From NCBI GenBank assembly GCA_963931165.1, contig OZ006985.1, positions 1,302,001 to 1,366,000 of the forward strand: DNA of 64,000 bases, given 5' to 3'. Below, piece after piece: positions 50,333-59,114 of the stretch (its first letter is position 1; each line of letters opens with the position of its first letter). The notes under the pieces were generated by a model, which worked only from the letters and a program-made list of their open reading frames with translations, was not told where the DNA came from and made no database searches. A program made the position numbers and the translations under genes. The stretch comes from Ornithoclostridium sp944380285 (GTDB taxonomy: Bacteria; Bacillota; Clostridia; Christensenellales; UBA3700).

Positions 50333-51366
50333 TGAAGACAAGCGATTTCGACTACTATTTGCCCGAGAGATTGATCGCGCAGACTCCGATCGAGCCGCGC
50401 GATCGTTCGCGTATGCTCGTCTATGACAGGGCGAACGACGTTGTGCAAGACCGCATATTCAGCGATCTGCCCGAGTTTTTGCGTCCCGGCGACGTGCTGG
50501 TCATCAACGACACAAAGGTCATCCCCGCGCGCATTTACGGCAGGCGCGTCGGCGACGAAGGCGATGAGGGCGCACACGTCGAAGTGCTGCTGCTCAAACG
50601 GCTCGACTACACGCGCTGGGAGTGCATAGCCCGCCCCGCGCGCAAACTTCTTCCCGGGCGCAAGATCAAGTTCTCGGACGACCTGTCCGCGACAGTGCTG
50701 TCCACCGGCGAAGAGGGGATGCGCGTGATAGAATTTGAGTTCGACGGCATCTTTGAGGACATCTTGGACAGGGTGGGCAACATGCCGCTTCCGCCGTACA
50801 TTCACGAAAAACTCAAAGACAAGTCGCGCTATCAGACGGTGTATTGCCGCGAAGAGGGCTCGGCGGCGGCGCCGACCGCGGGGCTCCATTTCACCCCCGA
50901 ATTGCTCAAAAAAATAGAGGATATGGGCGTCGTCATCGCGCGCGTCTTGCTGCATGTGGGGCTGGGCACATTCCGCCCCGTCAAAGAGGAGACGATCGAA
51001 GGGCACAAGATGCACAGCGAGTATTACGAGGTGACCCAAGAGAGCGCGGACATCATCAACGCCGCCAAGCGCGAGGGCAGGCGCGTGATCTGCGTGGGCA
51101 CGACGTCGGTGCGCACCGTCGAGAGCGCGTCGACCGACGACGGAGTTTTGCATCCCGGGCGCGGCAACACCGAGATCTTCATCTATCCCGGCTACAAGTT
51201 CAAGATCGTCGACTGTTTGATCACCAACTTTCATCTGCCGCAATCGACTTTGATCATGTTGGTCAGCGCGCTGGTCGGAAGGGAGAAGACCTTGGAATTG
51301 TACAGGCACGCCGTCGAGGAAGAATACAGGTTTTTCTCGTTCGGCGACGCGATGTTTATATATTGA
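50332..51366 (+). CDS. queA: S-adenosylmethionine:tRNA ribosyltransferase-isomerase
   Basis: A 344-residue enzyme that builds epoxyqueuosine on tRNA. Signature stretches: FDYYLPERLIAQTPIEPRDR at the N-terminus, VLVINDTKVIPARIYGRR, TAGLHFTPELL, VLLHVGLGTFRPVK and ITNFHLPQSTLIMLVSALVG. Length is normal. It is coupled to ruvB and upstream of tgt, the standard queuosine pair. Confidence 0.96.
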   Translation: MKTSDFDYYLPERLIAQTPIEPRDRSRMLVYDRANDVVQDRIFSDLPEFLRPGDVLVINDTKVIPARIYGRRVGDEGDEGAHVEVLLLKRLDYTRWECIARPARKLLPGRKIKFSDDLSATVLSTGEEGMRVIEFEFDGIFEDILDRVGNMPLPPYIHEKLKDKSRYQTVYCREEGSAAAPTAGLHFTPELLKKIEDMGVVIARVLLHVGLGTFRPVKEETIEGHKMHSEYYEVTQESADIINAAKREGRRVICVGTTSVRTVESASTDDGVLHPGRGNTEIFIYPGYKFKIVDCLITNFHLPQSTLIMLVSALVGREKTLELYRHAVEEEYRFFSFGDAMFIY

Positions 51367-51398
51367 TCATCGACACGGGTACGAAAAAAGGAGTTATT

Positions 51399-52532
51399 TT
51401 GGAAAACGCTTTCAGATACGAAGTAGTCAAGGTTTGCCGCCAGAGCGGCGCGAGGATTGGGCGGCTGTATACGCCGCACGGGGTGATCGAGACCCCGGTA
51501 TTCATGCCTGTCGGCACCAACGCGACGGTCAAGTCTTTGACGCCCGCCGCGGTCGAGGAGACGGGCGCGCAGATCGTGCTCGCCAACACCTATCATCTCT
51601 ATCTTCGCCCCGGACACGAACTCGTTCAAAAGGCGGGCGGCTTACACAAGTTTATGAATTGGGACAAGCCCATCCTAACGGACAGCGGCGGCTTTCAGGT
51701 GTTCTCGCAGGCGTCGATGCGCAAGATCAGCGACGACGGAGTCAAGTTCTCGTCCTATATCGACGGCAGCAAGCACTATATGACGCCCGAGTTCGCGATG
51801 GACATTCAGCACGCGCTCGGCGCGGACATAGTGATGGCGTTCGACGAGTGCACTCACGGCAAGACGGACAGGCGCAAGTCGGAGGCGGCGATGTACCGCA
51901 CGCTGCGTTGGCTCGAGCGGTGCGCAAAGCGGCACGAAGGGCACGACGAGCAGATGCTCTTCCCGATCGTGCAGGGCAATATGTTCGAAGATCTGCGTGT
52001 GGAGAGCATCAAGGGCGCGCTCGAATTTGCCAAGTGCGGCTTCTCGATCGGAGGACTTTCGGTCGGCGAGCCCAAAGAGGTGATGTACCGCATGCTCGAC
52101 GTGCTGAGACCCTACTATCCCGACGATCAGCCGCGCTATCTGATGGGCGTCGGCAGCCCCGACTGTCTGATCGAGGGGATATTGCGCGGCATCGACATGT
52201 TCGACTGCGTGCTGCCCACGCGCATGGCGCGCAACGGCACGGCGTTCACGCCGTACGGCAATCTGACCGTGCGCAACTCGACTTGCCGCGAACAGTTCTT
52301 CCCGGTAGACGAGGAGTGCGACTGCTATTGCTGCCGCAACTTCACGCGCGCGTACATCCGTCATTTGATCGCGAGCGACGAGATCTTGGGCGGGGAATTG
52401 CTGTCCATGCACAACATCCGCTTCCTCATCCGTTTGACGGAGCAGGCGAAGCAGGCGATCCGCGAGGACAGATTCGGCGATTTTGCCGAGGAGTTCCGTC
52501 AAAAGTACGATTGGGGCAAGAAGGTGAAGTGA
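51399..52532 (+). CDS. tgt: tRNA-guanine transglycosylase
   Basis: A 377-residue enzyme exchanging G34 for preQ1. The start is probably TTG 51399, because AAAAGGAG lies five bases upstream and the protein then begins MENAFRYEVVKVC. Motifs: YHLYLRPGHELV, TDSGGFQVFS with the catalytic Asp region, FDECTHGKTDRR, FPIVQGN, GGLSVGEPKEVM and the zinc site CDCYCCRNFTRAYIRHL. It works with queA. Confidence 0.95.
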   Translation: MENAFRYEVVKVCRQSGARIGRLYTPHGVIETPVFMPVGTNATVKSLTPAAVEETGAQIVLANTYHLYLRPGHELVQKAGGLHKFMNWDKPILTDSGGFQVFSQASMRKISDDGVKFSSYIDGSKHYMTPEFAMDIQHALGADIVMAFDECTHGKTDRRKSEAAMYRTLRWLERCAKRHEGHDEQMLFPIVQGNMFEDLRVESIKGALEFAKCGFSIGGLSVGEPKEVMYRMLDVLRPYYPDDQPRYLMGVGSPDCLIEGILRGIDMFDCVLPTRMARNGTAFTPYGNLTVRNSTCREQFFPVDEECDCYCCRNFTRAYIRHLIASDEILGGELLSMHNIRFLIRLTEQAKQAIREDRFGDFAEEFRQKYDWGKKVK

Positions 52533-52697
52533 CCGAATTTGCGCGATATGCGCAGATTTTGCACATTTCATCTTCGATTAACAGAAATTTTACACAAAAA
52601 ACAGCATTTTGACCGTCAAGTCGCTTGCTATTTTGTAAAAATTTATATATAGTATTATGTAGCGCGCCGCGTATGCGCGCAAACAAAAGGAGTTACC

Positions 52698-53276
52698 ATG
52701 AAAGAATTGCTCATATTGGCGGCAGACGCGGACGGCGGAAACAACAAATCTTCCATCATCATGCTCGTCGTGCTCGGCGCGTTGATGATCGGCATGATGC
52801 TCTTGTCCATCATCCCCCAACGCAAGAGACAAAAGAAGGCGCAGGAAATGATGAACAGCATCAAGACCGGCACCAAGATCAGAACCATCGGCGGTTTCGT
52901 CGGCATCATCAAGGCGATCGACAATCAGCAGAACGTGTTTGTACTCGACATCAGCGCCAATCTTGACGGCTCCATGCTCGTCACGATCGACAAGGGCGCC
53001 GTCTACAACGTGATCGCGACCCCCGACGGCGTACCGGTCAGCAACGAGACCGCGGTCGCCGCTCAGAAAGAGGCTCCCGTCGCGGCGGACGATGAAGTCG
53101 CCGACGCCGAGAGCGCGGAGAAGAAGGCGAGAAAGCGCGGCCGCAAGTACAGAGAGGCGGCGGAAGGCGAGAGCGTCGAGGACACCTTCGAAGAAGGCGA
53201 GGTCGTCGACAACGACTCTTCCGACAGCGAGAGCAACACCACCGGCATCGACGGAGACAACGATCTCAAATTCTGA
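52698..53276 (+). CDS. yajC: Preprotein translocase subunit YajC with acidic tail
   Basis: A 192-residue protein. One membrane segment (SIIMLVVLGALMIGMMLLSI, about 18-37) is followed by the family motif PQRKRQKKAQEMMNSIKTGT and VRTIGGFVG-like IRTIGGFVGIIKAI. It is nearly twice the usual YajC length owing to a low-complexity acidic C-terminus (about 120-192). It lies after tgt as in many Firmicutes, but secD/secF do not follow. Confidence 0.9.
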   Translation: MKELLILAADADGGNNKSSIIMLVVLGALMIGMMLLSIIPQRKRQKKAQEMMNSIKTGTKIRTIGGFVGIIKAIDNQQNVFVLDISANLDGSMLVTIDKGAVYNVIATPDGVPVSNETAVAAQKEAPVAADDEVADAESAEKKARKRGRKYREAAEGESVEDTFEEGEVVDNDSSDSESNTTGIDGDNDLKF

Positions 53277-53289
53277 GTTTGACCGAAGA

Positions 53290-53316
53290 GCGGGCGCACG
53301 ACGCGCCCGCTTTTTT
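53290..53316. terminator. Intrinsic terminator of yajC
   Basis: GCGGGCGC / GCGCCCGC followed by T6, between convergent genes. Confidence 0.8.
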
Positions 53317-53702
53317 CATGCCTTTTCTTTGCCTATGTTGACAGCGAGTATGCCGCTCAGCACGCCGGAAGCCGCGCAGGTCAGAGCGTCGAATACGCTC
53401 ATGCCGTTGCCCTCAAACGAGCCGCTCGTCAACGAAAAGATCAGATAGGTCGCGCCGGCATAGAGCAGACCCGCGATCAGACCTTTGAGCAGTCCGTTGC
53501 TCTTTTTGCGCATTCCGATCACCGAAGCGAGCGCGATAGCGACGATCTTGATCGCGATGTTGATCGGCTCGATGAACTTCTCGGGCACTTCCGCAAAGCC
53601 CACCACTGCGGCGAAGATCGCCACGCCTATCACCGAAAATATCACCGACAGCAGCGTCACGAGGACGACGTCGGCGATGTCATGCTTGTCCGTCTTGGTC
53701 AT
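53316..53702 (-). CDS. TIGR04086-type membrane protein
   Basis: A 128-residue protein with four membrane segments (VVLVTLLSVIFSVIGVAIFA, IAIKIVAIALASVIGMRKKS, GLLKGLIAGLLYAGATYLIF, ALTCAASGVLSGILAVNIG). The layout and the G-L-x-x-G third helix match the TIGR04086 family of Firmicutes, which is often encoded near the SCIFF genes, as here. Function unknown. Confidence 0.78.
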   Translation of the reverse strand: MTKTDKHDIADVVLVTLLSVIFSVIGVAIFAAVVGFAEVPEKFIEPINIAIKIVAIALASVIGMRKKSNGLLKGLIAGLLYAGATYLIFSLTSGSFEGNGMSVFDALTCAASGVLSGILAVNIGKEKA

Positions 53703-53774
53703 ATTTCACCTCCGACAAAGCATATGCGGACATACAGAACTTAATGTCTCACAGATGAAAATGAGAAAATATTA

Positions 53775-53803
53775 TTGACATGTGACATAATTTGGTATAT
53801 AAT
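53775..53803 (+). promoter_or_regulatory. Promoter of the toxin-antitoxin operon
   Basis: TTGACA (53775-53780) and TATAAT (53798-53803), 17-bp spacing. Confidence 0.75.
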
Positions 53804-53832
53804 TTAGACAGAATAATATCGCGAGGTGAGTT

Positions 53833-54090
53833 ATGACCATCATTCCGATGAGAGATCTCAAAGACACCGTCGAGATCGAGCGCAAGTGCCGCGAGGCAGA
53901 TGGTCCTGTTTTCGTGACAAAGAACGGTTACGGCAAGTTGGTAGTGATGAGCATCGATCATTATGAAAAGCTTATCGGTGAATTGCGCGAAGCCAAGGCG
54001 GTCAACGAGGGGCTGAAGGATATCGCAAGCGGAAACATCGTTGACGGAGACGAGGTCAAAACGCGCATTTCTGACAAGTATGGACTGTAA
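53833..54090 (+). CDS. Phd/YefM-family antitoxin
   Basis: An 85-residue protein beginning MTIIPMRDLKDTVEIERKCR, with PVFVTKNGYGKLVVMSIDHY, the standard Phd/YefM DNA-binding fold. The C-terminal helix (about 50-85) would wrap the toxin. It has a GCGAGGTGAG ribosome site and precedes a RelE-like gene with 11-bp overlap. Confidence 0.9.
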   Translation: MTIIPMRDLKDTVEIERKCREADGPVFVTKNGYGKLVVMSIDHYEKLIGELREAKAVNEGLKDIASGNIVDGDEVKTRISDKYGL

Positions 54091-54418
54091 ACTCGGCTGT
54101 CGTTTTACCGCGAGGGCGGAAAGAGATATTGATTCTATTTTGGAATATATTTCGGAAGAACTCTGTTCGCCGAACGCTGCGGCAGCTCTCGGACGAAAGG
54201 TTTTCGATTGTTTGGACAGGTTGAGGATGTTCCCGAATTCAGGCAAAAAGGTCGATAATCCGTATATCAACGATGAGTCTCTGCGCAAAGTCTTCATTGA
54301 CGAGTATGTCTTGTACTATAAAGTTTCAGAGACAGACATGACATTATATGTAGTTGCGATGATCTATGGCAGGCGAGATCTCGTCCATGCGTTGAGCGAC
54401 CTCGATCGCGGCGATTGA
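54080..54418 (+). CDS. RelE/ParE-family toxin
   Basis: A 112-residue protein starting at ATG 54080 inside the antitoxin gene. FTARAERDIDSILEYISEEL is the classic RelE/ParE N-terminus, followed by a helix and strands ending in LYVVAMIYGRRDLVHAL. It is either an mRNA interferase or a gyrase poison; the sequence does not settle which. Confidence 0.88.
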   Translation: MDCKLGCRFTARAERDIDSILEYISEELCSPNAAAALGRKVFDCLDRLRMFPNSGKKVDNPYINDESLRKVFIDEYVLYYKVSETDMTLYVVAMIYGRRDLVHALSDLDRGD

Positions 54419-54448
54419 CGGCGCGATCAGGAAAAGTTGCGCAATCGC

Positions 54449-54477
54449 TTGCATTATCCGCTGCGATATATTACAAT
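54449..54477 (+). promoter_or_regulatory. scfA promoter
   Basis: TTGCAT (54449-54454) and TACAAT (54472-54477), 17-bp spacing. Confidence 0.6.
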
Positions 54478-54509
54478 AGTATTACCAAAACAGACATCGG
54501 AGGTGTAGA

Positions 54510-54683
54510 ATGAAACACATCAACAGCATAGTCAAAGACGGAATGAAGAAGAGCGGTCACATCGGCTGCGGCGAGTGCCAATCCAGCTGCCAATCCGCTT
54601 GCAAGACCAGCTGCACGGTCGGCAACCAGAGCTGCAAGCAGCGCGACGAAAAGGTCAACACCGTCAAAAAGCCGTTGCTTTGA
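54510..54683 (+). CDS. scfA: SCIFF (six-cysteine-in-forty-five) peptide precursor
   Basis: A 57-residue precursor of a ranthipeptide. Cysteines 20, 23, 27, 31, 35 and 42 lie in GCGECQSSCQSACKTSCTVG and GNQSCK, the near-invariant SCIFF core. The N-terminal MKHINSIVKDGMKKS is the leader. It is longer than the usual 44-46 residues because 15 residues (KQRDEKVNTVKKPLL) follow the last cysteine. ATG follows CGGAGG. The maturase starts one base after its stop. Ranthipeptides of this type have been linked to quorum-related regulation in clostridia. Confidence 0.95.
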   Translation: MKHINSIVKDGMKKSGHIGCGECQSSCQSACKTSCTVGNQSCKQRDEKVNTVKKPLL

Positions 54684-54684
54684 T

Positions 54685-56049
54685 ATGACGCATCCGTTTT
54701 GTTTCCGTTTCGGGGACAGGACGTATAGCTTTTTGTACGACACCGAAAGTGGCAGTCTCCACAATGTGGATCATGTCACTTTTTTATGCGCAAAAGAGCG
54801 GTACGGCCTCGATTTTACCGAACAAGAAAAGAATGAATACGCGCGCGTTTCTCAAACTGACAGGGATGAGATTAACGCCGAGCTCGATTCGCTCGCCGCA
54901 GAGGGCGCGCTTGACAGCCCATGCACCGTGACGATGAACAAAAAGCGGATCGGCGAGGTCAAGGCGCTGTGTCTGCACATCTGCCACGACTGCAATCTGC
55001 GCTGCAAATATTGCTTCGCCGACGAGGGCACCTATCACACCTCGGACAGGGCGCATATGCCCGTCGAAGTGGGCTTGAAGGCGGTCGACTTCCTCATCGC
55101 CAACAGCGGCAAGAGGCAAAATCTCGAGATCGACTTTTTCGGCGGAGAGCCGTTGATGAACATGGAGACTGTCAAGGCGGTCGTCGAGTACGCGCGCTCG
55201 CGCGAAAAAGAGACGGGCAAGACCTTCAACTTCACGATGACCACCAACTGCCTGCTCCTCAACGAGGAAAACCGCCGCTGGCTCAACGACAACATGTACA
55301 ACGTCGTGTTGTCCATCGACGGCAGGCGAGAGGTGCACAACCGCGTCCGCAAGACACCGAACGGCAAAGACGTCTTTGACGTCATTTTGAACAACGCGCT
55401 CGAGTTCCGCAAGATCCGCGGCGACAAGTCCTACTACGTCCGCGGCACTTTCACCGCGCAAAATCTCGACTTTGCCGACGACGTGCTCTTCCTCAACGAC
55501 TGCGGCTTTGACCAGATCTCGATGGAACCGGTCGTCACCGACATCCCTGAGCTTGCGATCAGACAGGAGCACATCCCGACCATACTCGCCGAGTACGAGC
55601 GCCTTGCGCGCGCCTACATCGAGCGCCGCCGCACGGACAAGTGGTTCAACTTCTTCCACTTCATGATCGACCTCGAAGGCGGTCCGTGCGTCATCAAGAG
55701 GCTAACCGGCTGCGGTAGCGGCTGTGAATATCTCGCCGTCACGCCGAGAGGGGATATCTATCCCTGCCACCAATTCGCCGAGAACAAACCGTACTATATG
55801 GGCAATGTGCTCAAATCTACCGAGTACGACATGTCCGTCAGCGAAAAGTTCGCCTGCAACATCGTCACCCGCAAACCCGAGTGCGCGAACTGTATCGCCA
55901 AATACTATTGCTCGGGCGGATGCGTCGCCAACAACCTCAACTACGCCGGGAGCATGGACAAGCCCTACGACATCTCGTGTCAAATGATGCGCAAGCGTAT
56001 GGAGCTCTCTATGGCGATATATGCTTTGGAGACCGCGCCGCGCGCATGA
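54685..56049 (+). CDS. scfB: SCIFF radical SAM maturase
   Basis: A 454-residue enzyme that installs thioether bridges in the ScfA peptide. An N-terminal peptide-recognition region (about 1-85) precedes the radical SAM cluster CNLRCKYC (Cys103, Cys107, Cys110) and DFFGGEPLMN. The SPASM domain at the C-terminus carries many cysteines (LTGCGSGCEYLAV, YPCHQF, PECANCIAKYYCSGGC, SCQMM) for auxiliary Fe-S clusters. It is directly adjacent to scfA. Confidence 0.95.
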   Translation: MTHPFCFRFGDRTYSFLYDTESGSLHNVDHVTFLCAKERYGLDFTEQEKNEYARVSQTDRDEINAELDSLAAEGALDSPCTVTMNKKRIGEVKALCLHICHDCNLRCKYCFADEGTYHTSDRAHMPVEVGLKAVDFLIANSGKRQNLEIDFFGGEPLMNMETVKAVVEYARSREKETGKTFNFTMTTNCLLLNEENRRWLNDNMYNVVLSIDGRREVHNRVRKTPNGKDVFDVILNNALEFRKIRGDKSYYVRGTFTAQNLDFADDVLFLNDCGFDQISMEPVVTDIPELAIRQEHIPTILAEYERLARAYIERRRTDKWFNFFHFMIDLEGGPCVIKRLTGCGSGCEYLAVTPRGDIYPCHQFAENKPYYMGNVLKSTEYDMSVSEKFACNIVTRKPECANCIAKYYCSGGCVANNLNYAGSMDKPYDISCQMMRKRMELSMAIYALETAPRA

Positions 56050-56175
56050 GGGCAAGGTTGAGGCGGCGGCTTTTACGCAAGGGCATCGTCCCGCCGCTTG
56101 CTAAGCCATAAAGGATTGACCTGCGCGGACGATGACTCGCCCTTGCGCAAAATACGCTCGCCTCAACTGCGAGCA

Positions 56176-56828
56176 CCGACAAAAAATACCGACAGCGAAA
56201 AGCTGTCGGCATTTTTTGTAGGCTTGCCCACATACGCGCGGCGCGGTCTTATTTATAGTAAGTATATTAATCCGTCAAATGAATTCACCATAATTGCTAC
56301 GCACCGAAAAATTGCCGACAGCAAAACCGCTGTCGGCAATTTTTCAGCATATCCTCACCCCCCCGAGGTGCGGTCTCTGTTTGTGCATGTCAGCAAATTA
56401 CAGCTAAATAATAGAATTGATTGGTTAAAGTTTCTTTGCCTCAACTGTGAGCACCGACAAATAATACCGACAGCAAAAAATACTGTCGGATATTTTTGTC
56501 GGCTTGTCCTCACCCCCGAGGTGCGGTCTCTGTTTATGTATGTAATCGAATAATTGTTATGTCGAGGACAGTAGTTTCATAAAATCACTTCGACAAAATA
56601 CTACGCACCGAAAATGCCGACAACGAAATGCTGTCGGCAATTTTTCGGCATATCCTCACTTCCGATGTGTGATCTCTGTTTGTGCATGTCAGCAAATTAC
56701 AGCTAAATAATAGAATTGATTGGTTAAAGTTTCTTTGCCTCAACTGCGAGCACCGACAAATAATACCGACATCAAAAAGCTGTCGGCAATTTTTCGGCAT
56801 ATCCTCACCCCCGAGGTGCGGTCATAAA
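56176..56828. repeat. Five-unit intergenic hairpin repeat
   Basis: Units start with GCACCGA(C/A)AA at about 56176, 56302, 56451, 56606 and 56750. Each has a terminator-like hairpin (CCGACAGC / GCTGTCGG followed by a T-run) and, except in the first, CCTCACCCCCGAGGTGCGGTC or a variant. Two units share an extra block of about 90 bp (56382-56472, 56680-56771). Short frames through the block are repeat-derived, not genes. Confidence 0.8.
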
Positions 56829-56977
56829 AGTTCGTGTACATCGTGTACGATATCGGACGGTTTTGATTGATTTGTAAAATATCAAAAATTTTTCGACTTG
56901 AAAACATTTATTTTTATTAAAAATTATAGTTTCGTGAAAATTTAACGTATTCCCGATAATTGTCGAAAAATTGAGTA

Positions 56978-57006
56978 TTGACATATCTCCGTAATTTTAT
57001 TATAAT
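56978..57006 (+). promoter_or_regulatory. Consensus promoter of the InlB-repeat lipoprotein
   Basis: TTGACA (56978-56983) and TATAAT (57001-57006), 17-bp spacing. The leader contains a GATATC / GATATC hairpin at about 57021-57042. Confidence 0.8.
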
Positions 57007-57074
57007 GAATTTGTATAGGTGATATCTTTCAGTGGAGATATCGTTCTTGCTTTGCGTTTGACTTGGAGGGAAAT

Positions 57075-59015
57075 ATGAGAAAAATTTTTAAGAATCGACA
57101 CATTATTGTTTTATTGCTTGTCGCCTTGATCGGGGCGACCTGTCTTGCGGCGTGCGGCGGAGACGAAGTCACGACGACCGTCACCTATTACGTCAACGGC
57201 AGCGTGCACGGCACGGCGAACGTGACGACCGGGATGACCTCATCCGGGGTCGCCGATCCCGCGGTCGACGGCTTTACGTTCGGCGGCTGGTTTACGGACG
57301 AAGCTTGCACGACGCCGTTCGATTTTGCCGCATACGCCTCCGACGAGGGGCGCGCGGACATCTCCGTCTATGCCAAAATGGTCGCGAGCGGTGAGCCGGC
57401 GCAGGTCAACACGATCACCTACTATGTTCAGGGCAGCGTATACGACACGGTGACCGTCGAGGGCAACGTGCTGTCCAAGAACGTCGCCGATCCCTCTCTC
57501 GACGGCTATACTTTCGGCGGCTGGTACACCGATCAAAGCTACTCGACGATGTTCGATGTTGCCGTATATGTCAATTCGGCAGACCGCGCCGACATCTTTG
57601 TGTATGCGCGTATGATCGCCGAGGGCGACGATGATCCGGCTCCCGTCAAGGTCACGGTGAACTTCAACGTCAACGGCGGCGAAGGAAGCTATCCTGCGCA
57701 AGAATACGAATCGGGCGACAGACTTGCCGGTTTGCCAACTCCCGAACGCGAAAACCATACCTTTGCCGGCTGGCAGACCGCCGACGGCACCGTCTATGAG
57801 GACGGCAGCGTCGTCCCGGCAAGAGACCTCGAATTGATCGCGCAATGGACGCCGGATCCGTCGACGGTCACGCTGACGTTCGGTGACAAGACGATCGGCA
57901 CGATCGAATTGACGCAGGGCGAGGACTACGTCATCGACCCGATACCGGGATATACGCTCGTCGATTGGAAATTGGCGGGCAAGCCCGTCACCGATGCGGA
58001 CGGCGTAAGCCTTTCGCCGTGGCAATATGTCGGCGGCGAGTACACTTTGACTGCGACCGCGAACGCGACCGTCTATCAAGTCACTTACGAGCTCGGCGGA
58101 GGAGAAAACGCCTCTTCCAATCCGGCAAGCTACTCGATCGAAGATATGGGCGGCGACCTCGAAGGTTCGATCGCGCTGGACGACCCGTCATTCGATTCCG
58201 AGTTTATCGAGGCGACCGCAGCTGCGGACGGTTCAATCGCAGTCAAGAGCAACGGCAAGCAGTTCCTCGGCTGGTTCACCGATCCCGAGTTCACCAACGA
58301 GGTGACCGCGCTCACTCTCTCCCTCGGCGACGTCACTCTGTACGCAAAATGGGGCGATGACGTCGTGGTCACGCGCAATGTGCCCTATCTCAGGGTGAAT
58401 TCGAGCAATGAGCCCGACGCCGACGGCATCTATCTGCTTATGGGCGTCTATCCGCAGGATTACGTCTCCAAGCCCGCGATCACCGGTACGGCAGGCAACT
58501 ATCAGACCGATGCGGACGGCAATCTGTATCAAGCCGTGGGCGCGCGATACTATCTCGTCACGCCGATACGCTGGCGCATCGTGAGCGAGAGCGACGGTCT
58601 GTCCTATCTGCTTGCCGAAGACGTGCTGTACGGCGGTACGTTCGGTACAAGCACGTCGTATGCGTCCTCGCGCGTCAGGACGTGGCTGAACAACGACTTT
58701 GTCAACGCTGCGTTCAGTCAGCAACAGCGAGACGTGATCTCCGCGACAAATGTCGAGGGCAATTCGGACAAGGTGTTTGTGCCGGCAAAATCTGAGATCT
58801 CGTCGTTGACGAACAAAGCGCGCAAGGCGACGGATTACGCTCTGACATCCGGTATGCGCAACGAGAGCAACGGCTATGCGTATTGGTGGACGAGGACGGC
58901 GCATTCGAGCGCGGGTAATTTGATCGTCATCACGCAGGGCAACGGCGAGTCACCGTGTGCGCCGACAAAGAGCGATATCGGCATAGTACCTGCGTTGAAC
59001 ATCAGGCTCGGCTGA
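57075..59015 (+). CDS. Lipoprotein with InlB-type repeats and C-terminal DUF6273 domain
   Basis: A 646-residue surface protein; ATG 57075 follows TGGAGGGAAAT. Lipobox LAAC with Cys27. Two diverged 75-residue repeats (TVTYYVNGSVHGTANVTTGM and TITYYVQGSVYDTVTVEGNV) precede Listeria-Bacteroides/InlB-like repeats ending in W (FAGWQTADGTVYEDGS, FLGWFTDPEFTNEVTALTLS). The last 200 residues (PIRWRIVSESDGLSYLLAED, RTWLNNDFVNAAFSQQQRD) are DUF6273-like. Probably an adhesin or wall-interacting protein. Confidence 0.82.
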   Translation: MRKIFKNRHIIVLLLVALIGATCLAACGGDEVTTTVTYYVNGSVHGTANVTTGMTSSGVADPAVDGFTFGGWFTDEACTTPFDFAAYASDEGRADISVYAKMVASGEPAQVNTITYYVQGSVYDTVTVEGNVLSKNVADPSLDGYTFGGWYTDQSYSTMFDVAVYVNSADRADIFVYARMIAEGDDDPAPVKVTVNFNVNGGEGSYPAQEYESGDRLAGLPTPERENHTFAGWQTADGTVYEDGSVVPARDLELIAQWTPDPSTVTLTFGDKTIGTIELTQGEDYVIDPIPGYTLVDWKLAGKPVTDADGVSLSPWQYVGGEYTLTATANATVYQVTYELGGGENASSNPASYSIEDMGGDLEGSIALDDPSFDSEFIEATAAADGSIAVKSNGKQFLGWFTDPEFTNEVTALTLSLGDVTLYAKWGDDVVVTRNVPYLRVNSSNEPDADGIYLLMGVYPQDYVSKPAITGTAGNYQTDADGNLYQAVGARYYLVTPIRWRIVSESDGLSYLLAEDVLYGGTFGTSTSYASSRVRTWLNNDFVNAAFSQQQRDVISATNVEGNSDKVFVPAKSEISSLTNKARKATDYALTSGMRNESNGYAYWWTRTAHSSAGNLIVITQGNGESPCAPTKSDIGIVPALNIRLG

Positions 59016-59052
59016 GTGTAAAAGCGGACCGCCGCGGTCCGTATCTATCCGC

Positions 59053-59092
59053 AAAAAAGCGGCTTTGAACAAAGAAGTTCAAAACCGCTTTT
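59053..59092. terminator. Bidirectional terminator
   Basis: AAAAAGCGGCTTTGAAC / GTTCAAAACCGCTTTT between convergent lipoprotein and galT genes. Confidence 0.75.
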
Positions 59093-59114
59093 CCTTTTTA
59101 CGTCAAAGAAAACG

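Noticed and set aside
56176..56828. Possible CRISPR array
   Set aside because: Units are long hairpin modules with irregular 126-155 bp spacing, spacers are similar to each other, and no cas gene is near.
56098..56870. Short frames through the repeat array that share a repeated stretch such as LQLNNRIDWLKFLCLNCEHR
   Set aside because: The shared peptide comes from a duplicated non-coding block; frames lack ribosome sites and differ in phase between units.
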